Source: Flammeovirga yaeyamensis (lineage in GTDB: Bacteria > Bacteroidota > Bacteroidia > Cytophagales > Flammeovirgaceae). Taken from it: DNA of 64,000 nt. Positions 8,796 through 21,900 of this stretch are shown here, piece after piece. Made by a program: the position numbers and the translations under genes. The stretch is from assembly GCF_018736045.1 (NCBI RefSeq), contig NZ_CP076133.1, positions 1,612,001 to 1,676,000 of the forward strand, in the 5' to 3' direction. Position 1 is the stretch's first letter. Each line of letters opens with the position of its first letter. A model generated the notes under the pieces. The model had not been told where the DNA came from. It saw nothing but the letters and a program-made list of their open reading frames with translations, and ran no database searches.

Positions 8796-10995
8796 CAAAA
8801 TTATAATCATCTACAATTAATGCTTTAACATCATCCATATGATATTTCACAAAATAATCTACATCATAAGATGATAAGTCAAGACCGTAATAAATGGGTT
8901 GTAAACCTAAAGAACTAAAATAGTTTACAGTATTGTTTTCATCGACTGTATTGTTGTATTCTATTGTATAAAATTCGATTCCTATATTAACATATTTCTT
9001 AATCTCAGCCTCATCCATCTCTTTTAATAATTCTACTCTAGGTATTACAGCATTTAAATTTAATTGAATAGCTTCGTTTAAAGCTGTTTTATCATAAACC
9101 TGCATCATTAAGCGGTCTTTATCAATGAATTGTTTAGAAAAATGAATAGGCGAATTTATTCTATCAGTTAATAATATAGCATCGGGGTGTTCAGAAAACC
9201 AATCATTAATTAATCGAATATCTAAAACTGAGTATTTACCGTATAGCTTTGCTGTCATAAATTCAGAATGATTGACAATACTATCACTTTTTTTGTTAGT
9301 CATATGATGAAATGCACCCCATGATTGTGCTCCAATGAAATAATCATCCAAAGTAGATAATATATCTAATTCAAATATTCTAAATCCTTTATTATAACTA
9401 CTATTTAAAGCTTCTAAGCTATTTGTATTTGATCTTCCGTCAATAACTCCACCTGCTTGAGCAATAAATTTAGACCTATCTTTTTTATACTTAAAGTAGT
9501 TTTTTGATATAGCCTTCGCATCAAACTGTTCAACTCTTGGATTTAATATTCCTTTTGAATTAATTTCAGTGAGTTCATAAATATGTTCACGAATATATTG
9601 TTCTTTATTACCCTCAATAAAATCAGTTAAAAATGTTAGGTTATGATCTATTCCTGCTGCAGACAGAATTATTTTTGGCAAATCTAACTGATACAATTCT
9701 TGATGATCAAACTCTGAAAGATCTTCGTTAGAGATCATAAATAATCCTCTTTCACCAGTACCTTGATAAATGCCAGGATCACCCATTTTTTTATGATCTG
9801 GAAAAATGAAGATACTTGTATTTTCTAGTAAATTATTCTGCTCTAAATATTTTATAAAATCATTCAATAAATAATCTAATGAGGCAATAGAATACTCCAT
9901 TTTACTCAATTCTTTAGGAACATAATCTTTCATGCGGGCATCATAAATCCCATCGGGAAAATGAGTATCTGTAGTAGAAATAATTACTGCATATGGATTT
10001 TTTAACTTGGATAATCTATTAATTTCATCTTTTGCTTCATCAAATACATCTTTATCTTTTAAGCCAAACCATGACTTTGTTCCCTTATCAGTAGTGTTGG
10101 TATAATCAATTACTTTGTCAATTTTAAAACATCTCAACATTTCTGAAATCCCAGAAATATTAGCACTTCCTATTAGATAGGAGCTATTGTAATTAGATTT
10201 AGAAAAAACATTACCTATACTTGATATATTAGAATGATATGCATTTTGAAAAATACCATTTTTTTCAGTTCCAAAAAATGCAGGAAAACCCGTCATAAAA
10301 GTATATAATGAACCGCTCGTCCAAGAACTACCTGTATTCTGTTGAATCTTTAAGTAATTCCATTCATTTTTTAGAGAATGTAGATTTTTAGCAATCGGGT
10401 TAAATTGATCTGAAAATATACCTCTTTCTATTGATTCCAAAGAGATGATGATTACATTTTTTCCAGCTTTTGCTTCTACTTTATCTGCAGGTATATAATC
10501 AGAAAGATGATATTTTTTTAAAGCATCATTAAAATTAGAATCATCATAAAAAAATACAATCTGACTTAATGTTTTAGTATCCTCAATGAACTTCCCCTGC
10601 CCTATCAAAACACCTAGGCTCACAAATAGAACTAATGCTTTTGACACTTTATGTTTATCAAAAATGCGATTTGCATGATAAAAAAGAACAGAAATAGTTA
10701 TAAAAAATAAACTACTTAGAATGATTTGTTTCCAAAACAAACCTCCAACCCCAATTAATCCTTTAATTTCGCAATGAAGATAAAACTGATAACCAATAAA
10801 TCTTTGGGTAGCATACAAAGAAAAAAACTGTAGTGTTAATATTGAACTACTAGTTATTGACCAAATTACTTTAAGAGACTTATTTTTTATAAATGATGAT
10901 AAAATAAAAAAGGATAAAATCATCAAAAGAAATAAAACTGTATTGGTTCTGCCACCTAAATGATTTATTAAATCAATCATAAAAAAATCGTTCAC
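8785..10995 (-). CDS. MdoB/LtaS-like phosphoglycerol transferase fused to a GDPD-like domain
   Basis: A 736-residue membrane enzyme with three parts. (1) Four membrane segments lie at about 16-35, 42-60, 90-107 and 118-135. (2) A sulfatase/alkaline-phosphatase-fold domain spans about 178-455, with NVIIISLESIERG, SSWTSGSLYTFMTG (Thr226 as likely nucleophile), TTDTHF and FIFPDHKK, as in LtaS/MdoB enzymes that move phosphoglycerol to glycans. (3) The C-terminal region (about 508-736) looks like a glycerophosphodiesterase/PI-PLC TIM barrel: AGGVIDG, NSLEALNSSYNKGF, FELDI. The first catalytic His-Arg of GDPD is AGG here, while Glu542 and Asp544 remain. It probably decorates or trims a surface glycan with phosphoglycerol. 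The domains are seen; the fused role is inferred. Confidence 0.75.
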   Translation of the reverse strand: MNDFFMIDLINHLGGRTNTVLFLLMILSFFILSSFIKNKSLKVIWSITSSSILTLQFFSLYATQRFIGYQFYLHCEIKGLIGVGGLFWKQIILSSLFFITISVLFYHANRIFDKHKVSKALVLFVSLGVLIGQGKFIEDTKTLSQIVFFYDDSNFNDALKKYHLSDYIPADKVEAKAGKNVIIISLESIERGIFSDQFNPIAKNLHSLKNEWNYLKIQQNTGSSWTSGSLYTFMTGFPAFFGTEKNGIFQNAYHSNISSIGNVFSKSNYNSSYLIGSANISGISEMLRCFKIDKVIDYTNTTDKGTKSWFGLKDKDVFDEAKDEINRLSKLKNPYAVIISTTDTHFPDGIYDARMKDYVPKELSKMEYSIASLDYLLNDFIKYLEQNNLLENTSIFIFPDHKKMGDPGIYQGTGERGLFMISNEDLSEFDHQELYQLDLPKIILSAAGIDHNLTFLTDFIEGNKEQYIREHIYELTEINSKGILNPRVEQFDAKAISKNYFKYKKDRSKFIAQAGGVIDGRSNTNSLEALNSSYNKGFRIFELDILSTLDDYFIGAQSWGAFHHMTNKKSDSIVNHSEFMTAKLYGKYSVLDIRLINDWFSEHPDAILLTDRINSPIHFSKQFIDKDRLMMQVYDKTALNEAIQLNLNAVIPRVELLKEMDEAEIKKYVNIGIEFYTIEYNNTVDENNTVNYFSSLGLQPIYYGLDLSSYDVDYFVKYHMDDVKALIVDDYNFEKK

Positions 10996-11054
10996 AAAAA
11001 AATTTATTATATAAATTTATAGTAATTCTTTTATATTCCTAAAACCCAAGATAA

Positions 11055-11687
11055 ATGAGTATCGAAAAAGCCTATAATATTTGGTCAAAACAATACGACA
11101 CAAATAATAATAAAACTCGAGATTTAGATAAAATTGTTACCCAAAAGAAGTTATCAAAATATTCTTTTGAAACTGTTTTAGAATTAGGTTGTGGCACAGG
11201 TAAGAATACTGAGTGGCTAATTAAAAATGCTACAGAAATAACTGCATTTGATTTCTCTGAAGAGATGTTGGCTGTTGCTAAAGAAAAAGTAAAAGATCAG
11301 AAAGTTACCTTTAATAAAGTAGATTTAAATCAAGAATGGCCAGTAGCTGATAACTACGCTGACTTGATTACCACTAATCTTGTATTAGAACATATCAAAG
11401 ACCTAGATCATATTTTTAAATTAGCCTCAGAAAAAATTAAAAAAGATGGTCTTTTTTTTATCTGTGAGTTACATCCTTTTAAACAATATAGTGGTACTAA
11501 AGCAAGATATGAAACAGAAAAAGGTACTGAAGAATTAGAGGTATATACTCATCATATTTCAGAGTTTATATTTTATACTAAAAAGCATCATTTTCAATTA
11601 ATCGAATTGGATGAATGGTTTGATGATGATGATAAAACAGTTCTTCCTAGATTAGTTTCTTTTGTATTACAATATACAAAGGTTTAA
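11055..11687 (+). CDS. Class I SAM-dependent methyltransferase
   Basis: A 210-residue cytosolic methyltransferase. The SAM-binding motif LELGCGTGKNTEWL lies at about 41-54. The acidic loop is ITAFDFSEEMLAVAKEKV, and TTNLVLEHIKD is the motif IV/V region typical of methyltransferase type 11/12 proteins. The C-terminal part (ELHPFKQYSG to LPRLVSFVLQY) is probably the substrate side. It is transcribed divergently from the membrane fusion gene (59 bp apart) and converges on the AlkC-like gene. Substrate unknown. Confidence 0.85.
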   Translation: MSIEKAYNIWSKQYDTNNNKTRDLDKIVTQKKLSKYSFETVLELGCGTGKNTEWLIKNATEITAFDFSEEMLAVAKEKVKDQKVTFNKVDLNQEWPVADNYADLITTNLVLEHIKDLDHIFKLASEKIKKDGLFFICELHPFKQYSGTKARYETEKGTEELEVYTHHISEFIFYTKKHHFQLIELDEWFDDDDKTVLPRLVSFVLQYTKV

Positions 11688-11708
11688 TTTATCCCAAATT
11701 ATATGTGT

Positions 11709-11735
11709 GGACGTAGCAGTGCTACGTCCGTACAA
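11709..11735. repeat. Short palindromic repeat, copy 2
   Basis: Arms GGACGTAGCA and TGCTACGTCC around one G, followed by GTACAA. Same element and orientation as 423-448, with a compensatory stem change. It lies between convergent genes (stops at 11687 and 11749), where a hairpin could end both transcripts. Confidence 0.7.
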
Positions 11736-11748
11736 TACGAAAAATATT

Positions 11749-12861
11749 TCATCTTAATTGAAATGATTTTTTCTGCATTTCTTTCCCATTGATAATGATA
11801 CTCACGAAATGTTCTCCTGCATAAAAAGTCCTTGTTGTAATCACTTTAAACGATTGATTTCTTTTGATGAACAAGTTGGTTTTACCATCCATTTCTTTCT
11901 CTGAAATCTTAAAGACTTTTCGATTATGATTACCGTTTTTCTTTAAATAATAAATGCCATATTCTAATCTCACTTTACCCTGTGTTTCATTTAAATGATC
12001 GAGTTCAAAATGAAATGTCAAGGCTTCACCAATTTTTACATTTTCTGTAATGACATCAAAATTCGATATTTTAAAATAATTCGGTGAAGAATAACCAAAA
12101 ATCCCCATTACATCTGATCTACCCTCTTTCAAAAGAGTACGGCAGGCATGTTTTACAATCCAATCTGTTTCAGCTGATTTACCTATCCAATTGTTTGCAA
12201 TATCAATTACCCACTCAGGATGATCTTTAGATATATCATTCAAATTATTAGCTACACTCCTTCTTACATATTCTGATGAATCGTTCTTTAGTGTTTCTAA
12301 TAATTTTTTTAAAGGATTGGGGTTCTTTTTATACGCCTGTAGCGCAATACCCCAAGGTAGTCTTGGTCTTGAACCTTCTGATGCCAGCCTTCTTACATGT
12401 TCGTCTTCATCATTTGCCCATTTAAGCGCCACCGACATCATTTCTTTTGGATATCGAATAAAAAATGGTCGAACACCAAACTCACAAGAAATTAAAGGAG
12501 TAATTTTTTTAAATGCTATCACACTGTCTTCAAAGAAATCAATTCCTTGTTTTTCAATAATATCTGGAAGAAATAAGAGTGCTAAGGTTCCATTTTTAAA
12601 TTGATAGATATTATGATCAATAAAATAGTCTCCCATATCCATCACTTGTTGAGCACAAATTTTAAAATCCTCTGATAAATAAGTGATGATAATATCAGTA
12701 ACATGAGATGTACGTTGCTTCAGTTCTTTATTGTCCCATTCCTTATCAAAAACTTTAGAAAGAAACTTATCTTTTGAAAAATCAATTGTAACGCTATCTA
12801 CTGCATCAGCAATTAATTCTACTAGCGCTTTAGAAAAAATATTTTTGAGTAAATCTGCCAT
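11749..12861 (-). CDS. AlkC-like DNA alkylation repair glycosylase with Ig-like domain
   Basis: A 370-residue protein made of HEAT-like helical repeats (about 1-255) and a C-terminal beta-rich Ig-like domain (about 262-370). The motif RRLASEGSRPRLPWG (about 157-171) is characteristic of AlkC-type enzymes, which remove N3-methyladenine and related lesions without base flipping. In this subfamily the Ig-like domain is part of the DNA-binding surface, whereas AlkD lacks it. It is cytosolic, single and leftward, 65 bp below the end of the giant gene, with a terminator between. Family call is good; exact lesion range is inferred. Confidence 0.8.
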   Translation of the reverse strand: MADLLKNIFSKALVELIADAVDSVTIDFSKDKFLSKVFDKEWDNKELKQRTSHVTDIIITYLSEDFKICAQQVMDMGDYFIDHNIYQFKNGTLALLFLPDIIEKQGIDFFEDSVIAFKKITPLISCEFGVRPFFIRYPKEMMSVALKWANDEDEHVRRLASEGSRPRLPWGIALQAYKKNPNPLKKLLETLKNDSSEYVRRSVANNLNDISKDHPEWVIDIANNWIGKSAETDWIVKHACRTLLKEGRSDVMGIFGYSSPNYFKISNFDVITENVKIGEALTFHFELDHLNETQGKVRLEYGIYYLKKNGNHNRKVFKISEKEMDGKTNLFIKRNQSFKVITTRTFYAGEHFVSIIINGKEMQKKSFQLR

Positions 12862-12871
12862 GGGCTAAAAA

Positions 12872-12900
12872 TAAAAAAAAGGTGGAACTTTCATTCCACC
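12872..12900 (-). terminator. Intrinsic terminator of the giant T9SS gene
   Basis: Stem GGTGGAA / TTCCACC (12881-12887, 12894-12900). On the minus strand it is followed by eight T residues, just past the stop at 12927. Confidence 0.88.
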
Positions 12901-12926
12901 TTTACATTTATATTCTCGTTTATTTT

Positions 12927-15900
12927 TTATTGTCTGATTAATTTTAAATAAGCTGTTTTTCCCGTTGATGTTCGAACTTTCAACATATACATTCCTGTTT
13001 TCCAATCTGTTGTTGGAATAGTGATTTTATCATCATCATCAGAAATTTCATGCATTAATTGACCCGTTATACTGTATATCTGAGCAACATATGACTCTCC
13101 TAATTCCAGTCCTAAGATAAATAATTGAGTATCTTCATCATCTACTGGGTTAGGATATGCTTCTAGAGACAAGTCGATTTCTGATGAAACATTTGGATGA
13201 ATAATAATTACAGGTCCGTAGTAAGTGAATTCATCATCAAAATCTACTTGCTTCAATCTATAGTATCCTTTAGAAGAAGTTAATACATCGATAAAGGTAT
13301 AATTTTGAAGCGTATTGCTATTTCCAGCAGCATTTACTTCACCTATCTTTTCATAGTTTCTACCATCTACTGATCTCTCAATTTCATAATGAGATGCATT
13401 TACTTCGGTGGCTGTAGACCATTTTAATGTTACCTCATCATTATTAATATCTCCTGTAAACGAGATAAGTTCTACTGGTAAATCAGGACTAGGATCTACA
13501 TACTCTTCTAATGTTGCTCCAAAATCAGAGAAACTGTTGATCTCTGCAGGTATTGTCGAAAGTAATCGTCCGCCAGCTCCTACAGTTGACCAAGTTGAAG
13601 TGATCAATTCCCAAACTGATGGATTAACAGATTCATCATGATGTACAATTGTTCTAAAGTCTTCGTTTTCTAAAGTTAATGCTGATAGATCTTCAAAATA
13701 CATTTCAATTGTTATACCGCCATATGAACCACCATTATCTACTCTATGAACATCCCATACATAAGAAGATATAGCCATTGTCTTATCCTCTGATCCATCA
13801 TTTACCACTACTTGAGCATTTGGATCGACATCCTTAAACTCAACATAATAATCTGTCGGATCATCATCAACGTTATTCAATCCTAATCTAGCCCATGTTG
13901 TTGTAGAACCTACAGGGAATACATAATAACTACCAAATGCTGTACTCAAGTTCTGTTTAGTTACTTTACCTACAACATATGAAGAAGCGTCAGAGGTGAT
14001 ATTACCCACTGCATCCTGTAAAATCATGTGAGGAACCACTATTAAACCACTTGTTAAAGTAAGATTTGATTTAATCTGTAAATCAACTTGAGAAGTTAAT
14101 CCATTACTATTATTTATGATTAAATGATTGAATACTTCCTCTCCATTAAATGTATTGATATACTGTGGTGAAGATCCATCAAAAGTAGTTTGACCAGTTG
14201 ATGTGAAGTTTCCATTTGCATATTCATTAAACCATCTACCTCCAATATTTAAATTATAACCATTGTCGTTTAATGAGACAAACTGACCTAGAATCTGTAA
14301 ATCTCCTGCTATTTGAATATTGCTTTGGAAGGTTTTATTGCCAGTTCCATCAAAATATAAGTGATTAATTGTTTGATTGTTCAAAGTGATATTCTGATCT
14401 GAGCCATTTAAGTTCAAAATGAAATCGTCTTCATATTGTACTGTCACTCCAGCCATCAATTCGAAATCACCACCTACATTAAATGTATTTCCTCCAATAT
14501 TTAATGTACCATTGTCCATTTCGAAATTACCTTGAACATTTATATCTCCATCTAAATTAACCACTGATGTATTCTGTCCTTTGATATATAAACTATGATA
14601 ATTCTCTCCAGCTGTTAGGTTGATATTACCAGTCGGTGTTTCTAATACCATAATTGAAGTATTAGGATAGAAAATACCATCATTATTAATTTTACCTTGA
14701 ATACCCACTAATGAATTTTGGAAATCAACGTAGCCAAACCCAGACATATCTGATACAATATTGAACTCTTCAGAAATAATTAATTCGTAATCTGATTCAA
14801 CAGGGTTCAAAATATCCAAATCATCTGAAGTATTATCACCAATGATAACAAAACCTGCTTGAGGTAGAACATCTAAAGAGAATATTTTAATTGTTGGATG
14901 GGATGATCTCAGTACCGGAGGTAAGAAACCAGGCTGAGGTTGTCCTACAATAACGATAGCATTATCATCATGATCAGCTAATTCACCTGGGAATTCATTT
15001 GCAGGATCTGGCGTTGGTGTGCCATTAAAGTAACCCCAATGATCTTTATTGTTCCATGCTGCATGTCCACTACCCGGTAAATCTTCTGTTGCACTACCGA
15101 TCCACACATATACATTTTTGGTATCTTCCCATACAATGTCACCACCTTCTTCGAAGTTATCTCCTTTTAATAAACCTTTGGCGTCTACAAAATAAACAGT
15201 AGAGGCAGTTTCGTTTAAAGCGTTATACTGTGCACCTCTTAGGAAGAAGTTATGGTAGAATTTATAATCAAGTAATTTATTTCCAACTGTTGGAGTTCCA
15301 GATGTAGTGTAATTTTTAAAGTGGACATATCTTCCTGAAGTTGCTCCATATTGATACACAGTAAACGGCATCAACACATCAAAATTCGTAGGAACTCCTT
15401 CAATATCCACATCGAGGTTCACTGGATTAATCTGTACTCCATCATACACAATACCTTCTGCTCCCATATACTCAAAAGTGGCGTTAGAAGAATTCAATTG
15501 ACCTCCATTTAATTCAAAGCCGTAGCCACCACTAGCAGGATTTGACCTTGTTACAATAGCATTATTCTGTAAGGTCAACGTACCTGTGCTCATTACTAAC
15601 TTAGATTGATCACCCATTAATAATCTTGTATCATCAATAAATAAGTGACCTCCATTAATTTCTATTTGAGCATTTGGTTGTGTTCCAAAAGTTAATTCAG
15701 AAGTTTTTAAATCAAGCGTTCCAGATGTTACCGCTAAATTTTCCTCAATTCTTAGATTAGAAGATAATTCAAGCGTATCGTTCATATCTGTTGAATTCAC
15801 TTGTAACTTTTGGATTGTAGAAGTATTCGAAATATCGATAGTTTTTGTATTTCCATCTACTCCATCTTCGATTAAGACTAATGAATTATTATTTGTATTC

Positions 15901-18900
15901 ATCTCGCCTAATACAGAAATATTCCCAGCGATATCTAATATTTCGTTATCACCTATTAATTCTAATGAAGCGGATGCATCAACTTGTAGGTCTCCTGTGA
16001 TTTTTTCTTCACCATTAAGTTGGAGTGATGTAGAAGAAGTGACAGCAATTGTCAACTTACCAAAATCAATACCCGCATTATCGATGAATTGAGCACCATC
16101 TCCATTAGCGATGATTTCACCACCTTGATTCTTCAAAGAACCTGTAACATTAGTACTCCAGTTTTTCTTAATTCCTACTTGACCATCTGTAGAACCTAAA
16201 TCTAATTGACCAGATAAATCTAAAGACTCTTCAATTTGTAAATCCACATCTCCATCAGAAGAAGAAATTCTAACAATAGCGGCTGTTTCAATAATTAAGT
16301 TGTTTGCATACGCTATTTGTGTATCTGAAATTACTGGCTGACGAGTAACAGGAGGAATTCTCACATCATCTGAACTTGTCGGTAACCCTTGATCTGATGG
16401 TGACCAATTATTTACATTAAACCAATTTGTGTCTTCAGCTCCTGTCCATACAAATTCAGTTGGATTTACCCAATTAATCAAATTATATGGATCTCTATCA
16501 TAATTTTCACCTGATAAAGCACCTCTAGCATTATAGAAGTCCACTTGACCTGAGGTGGCAATTTGTTTCGAAACGTTGGCCGTACCATTAGAGACAGATT
16601 GTATGAAATTGACATTTTCTATGGCACCACCTGTATATACACCTAAGTTTTCAGTAGCAATAAAATCTTGATCATTTTCGATTTTTAAAGCAACACCACC
16701 ACGATAGTTATTAGAGAAAGTACCATCAGAGAAATTATAACCTAAATCGTTCGGGTCAATAATAGCATTCTCTCTGATCACAATTCCAGGTAAGCCTAAA
16801 CCACTAATACTGTAGTGTTGAATTTCGATATTTCCATCAACAGTAAAATAATAATAATCATTTTCGTCTGCGGCAGTAATAATTGCTGGCAAATCACTTG
16901 ATCCAAGTATTTTTATATCACCTAGTACATTAACTACTGCATTATTATTCATATATAATTTTGCATCAGCAAACATATCATAAGAGGCATTTACACCAAT
17001 ATTAAAATGACCGTTATTTCCAATTGTAATTTCTCCCGTATTTGAAATAAACTTACCACGAATTAGGTTTAAATCGTAATTACTAGAGATATTCAAATTA
17101 TCGTCTAAAGTAAATATTGTTGAAGATTGTCCTTCTACAACAAGTCCTCTAAACATAGATCCATTCGTTCTAATAATTGCGCCTGTACCTGTAGCATTCA
17201 TGTAGTAATTTCCTCTTTCTAGTATCAAACCATTATTCACCAACATATTTCGGTTGATTGTCGCTGTTCGGTCGATCATTTGGAAATTACCTTCTTGAAC
17301 CAATAAGTCATTTTCGATAGTAATATCAGAATTAGATACGTTTACTTGCGTACCATTTGATTTATCTACTACTATACTAAAGAAACTATTATCGTTTGTA
17401 GGGAATAACGACATTGTTTGATCTGTATCCCCATTAAATGTGATCACTGAATTATCAGAAACAAAATGAGCTGCAGAATTATTGTATAAGAAATCTCCTC
17501 CTACATTGATATTTTTTTCATTTGCATCTAATGTTGATTCATTCAATCTTACATATCCTTTAGCAATTAGATTATTATCTAATGTCTTTGTTGTATTTCT
17601 TGATGTATAGATGTTACCATAGAAAATTGGCTTACTGTCTTCAATTGTTCTAATGGTCTGATTTACATATCCAGTATAAGAAGTGATACTATTTTCATCA
17701 AGATTATATGTGTTGAAACCTGTAGGGAAATTGTCTGCTCCTGCAATATCTAAACGAACATTATCTCCAAGATTTAAATTACCGTTGTTTGTTCCAGTAA
17801 TTTGATAAGTTCGTGTAAACATTGAAGTTTGAGTCAAATCTAAATCGCCCAATACGGTGATATCTGTATTTAAATAACCTCCATCAGCTTTAAGAACTAA
17901 GTTATCAAAATAGCAATGATCACCATAGAAATTAATATTACCAGTTCGATTAAATATGAAATCAGCAGAACCTGTGGTTGAATTTTGAATGTTATTCGTT
18001 GTACCATATCCATACCAACGATTTCCATCTACAATTACTTCTCCACCTCCATCATTAAGATAAAATGCAAAGTCATCATTTTCTGAATAAACATCTCCAT
18101 AGAAGATATATTGTACACCTGCGACAGATTGTTTAATTGTACCTTGGTTTAAAAATGCTGTACTATTAATCACTAAAGAGTCAGTGATAATATATTCAAA
18201 ACCATCAAAATGGGTTCTTCCAAATTTAGCCCTAGTTAAAGTCTGAGCAGTGGTACCATTTAAATAAATATCACCTCCATATGAAACATCAAATAGAGCA
18301 TTTTCTGCAATAATTACATCTCCTTTAAAAGTGACTCTATGTCCCTCAGGAAGTTTAATTCCGCCTGTTGAAGTGATACTGAAATCACCATCAATTACTA
18401 AACGACTTTGTAATGATACTGACGCTGCTCCACTGATAATTAAATTATGGAAATTAGAATTATTTTGATCTAATACTACAGTACCATTTGATTTTACTAA
18501 ATCGACTGTACCTGTACCAGGATTGAATGTACCAGAATTAGATACCGAATGATTTTCACCAACAGCTATTCTTTCTGAATTCGTTACAGTAATCATTCCG
18601 CTTTCTAGCGTAAGATCACCCGAAAGATTTAATGCGTCTGTTATATCGCTATCTAAAGTTAACTGACCTCCTCTTATGATTAGATCTTTAGCTTCAGCAG
18701 TTGATGAACCTGTAATTCTTGGATAGAATGTATTTGTGGATGTTTTAGAATTGATCACAGCATTGTTAACTCCCAACACAGGTACGAAACCACTTGACCA
18801 GTTATCACCATCAAACCAATCATTGGAAACATCGCCTTCCCAAACATATTCATTATTCACAGGCCAATTGATAAGTCCTGCTCCTCCTGCATCTTGGTCA

Positions 18901-21900
18901 AAATCTTCTTCATATTCTTCACCTTTGATAGAACCTGCAATTCCTGTTGAACCTGAGAAATTAATGGCACTACCAGCATCGGCTGCTCTTGATACATTAT
19001 AAAGATTATTATTTACATTTGGTGTCGCAGAGTAATCAAAAGTAACACTTGTGATATCCGTCGATATCGCTGCATCAACATCTAAATAGACTCTCCTAGG
19101 AAGAGAGTTATTGGTTGACATTCCTGTAAATACCCCTTCAGAAAAGTTATTAGTATTGTCTACTGTAGCATTTTTAGAAACTTGAACACCTGTATGATCA
19201 ATTGATTTGAATTCATAGAATTTAGCATGAATTGTTGCTCCATCTTGAATATCGACTATCAATCGGTGATCGTCTGAACCTCTATCTACTGTACTTACTC
19301 TAGATAATTGACCAACTTGTCCTACAACTTTTAAAGTACCGCCTGAATAAACGGTTAAAGTTGGATTAATTGTGCCATCAGCTTTTGTATCTCTTGCATT
19401 TACCTCAAGATCACCACCATTCGAAATATCTATAGTACCGTAAATATCTACGAATTCAATATTATCTAAGTCATCAGCATCCGTTCTTTCTCCAACATTT
19501 AAAACCATCCCGTTTACATCTACAGTAGCTGAAGAATTTACCGTTAAACCTTTAGAAGTATATAAATCGGTGTCTAATTGATAATTCACATTACCAGCAG
19601 AGGCATTGAATTCCACTTTATATAGTTTTCTAGTACCTTTATTTTTGAATGTATAAGTGGCTCCATTTACTTCTCCGTCGAATTTTACTATGGCAGTTGA
19701 ACGATTGTATCTTGCTTCTTCTAAATCAAAATTCCCTTTGATGGTAATTATAGCATCTTCACTCGCATTGACGTTCACATTATCTTTACCAATAAAATTA
19801 CCAACAGTCAAATCACCTGCAAAAACTTTTGATCCCGAATTCATCATTTGAAGCTCTTTGACTACAAAGCCGGCAGGAATTGTTTGTCCCCCACCATCAA
19901 GAATGAATGTGGAAGCAGAAGCATCATAAGGGCCATCTAATATTATTTGTGAGGCGCCTATATTATGTATTTTATCAGTAAAGTCAACATTTCCAGAAGT
20001 AGCATCAACACTTAAAGTGTTATCGACATTAAGTGCATGTACAATGTCTTTTGAACTTTGTTCTTCAAAATATAAACGTCTAATGGTATGATTATCTCCA
20101 AAGTTTAATGTTTGTGTAACAGCAGATGTATTTTTAACAATCAAATCATTTGTTGAATTGATCTCACCACCTGAAGTTGTTGTCCATTGACTACCTTCAA
20201 AAGTGAAAGACTTATTGATGTACATTTTAGCATCAGCATCCACCTGAATATCACCTAATACTGTGTAAGAATTATACACAAACCTTTTTTCTTCCTGACC
20301 ACTTAATTGTAACTCATTATACATCATAGAAGATGGCGTATTTATCAATTGTTCCTCTCCAACGATATTACCATTAAAAGTAATCGTGTTTGTTGGAGCA
20401 AGATAAGTGGTTACATAAACATTACCAGCAATTTCAATATCAGTAGATTGATCATTTAATGCGTAACCACCTCTTACACGATCATCAAAGTTACCTTCTA
20501 CTTGTAAAGTCCCAGAATTCTGTACTAATGTTGCCCCACTTGTTTCAATATATAAGTTACCGTAAGTAGGTACTGTAGATATTGTTGTGGTTGCATCAGA
20601 AGCTGACTGTAGTCTAAAAGTTGAATTTTTATGGAAAGAATAGGTCCCGAAATTTTGAGGTAATAATACATTTGTATCTTCTCCGTATACATAAAAAGTA
20701 TTTCCATCGGCAATTTGGAATGTACCAGAAGCAGTACCTGTAATTATAGAAGGATCACCGTTCCTACCTTGACGTCCGACTGCATTACCTCTAACAGTAA
20801 GATCGCCAGTTATCGACATGTTATTTAGGAAATACTTGTTCCCTTCTCCTTCTAGAATGAGGTGATGTACATTTTGCAATACTGGAGTTATATTCCATGA
20901 ACCACCATAATGTCTTAAGGTACCTGTTCCCCAATTAACCGTTAATACATCAGTTGTATTTTGAGTTCTTAGATTACCATGAAGAGCAATTTCATAATTA
21001 TTTACTACAAGCGAAGCGGGATCACTATCATTATCAAAATAGATATCTCCTGTCACTTCAATATCTCCAATTAATTGTTTCTCAGTATCGTGTATATTAA
21101 GATTGTGGTAAGTAATTTCTCCTATATTTTGAACAATATCAGAAGTTGGTCGATAAGTAAATGTACCATCTGTGATTCTGTATTGGCTAAATCCTTTAGG
21201 GTAATTATCTGCACCCCTTACCTCGACCGTACCGCCTGTTTGCGTAAATGAACCTGTACCGTTTAAAGTAGCATTTTCATTAATGTACACACCACCAATA
21301 CCATTTAAAACAGTAATATCAACAACCGTAACATCAGATAAATCATTAAAAACTTTGTTACCTGTACCTTGAATAATAATATTACCTAAAGTGGCATCAC
21401 CATATATGTTTTGGGAACCACCATTTAAAATTATTGTTCCTGATTGAGTAAAAGTACCGCCATTACTATTATCGAAATTACCCAAAAGGTAGATCAAATG
21501 GTCATTACCTGTAACAGTTGCACCTGAGTTATTCAATTTGATATTTTTATTGACGGTAATATTTCCATCTAATATCATTGTATTATCAACTGATAAAGAA
21601 TAGAAATCACCACCATCTACAGTTGCATCTACACTAGTAACTGTTGATGTTCTAAACTCAAAAATACCCGTTGGCTGTCTCCATCGATCATATACTTTGA
21701 TATCGCTATCAGATACATCATAAATACCAGATTGTATAAAGAAATCATTCACATTCAAAGTATTATCAGATTGTAGAATTGTTCCTTCTCTTGAATCAAC
21801 AATAACTTCGTTGTATTGATCGGTTCCAGGTACAAATGAATACACTTTTGCATCTTCCGATGTAATTCTTAAAATCGAATTATTATGTGTGAAAGTACCC

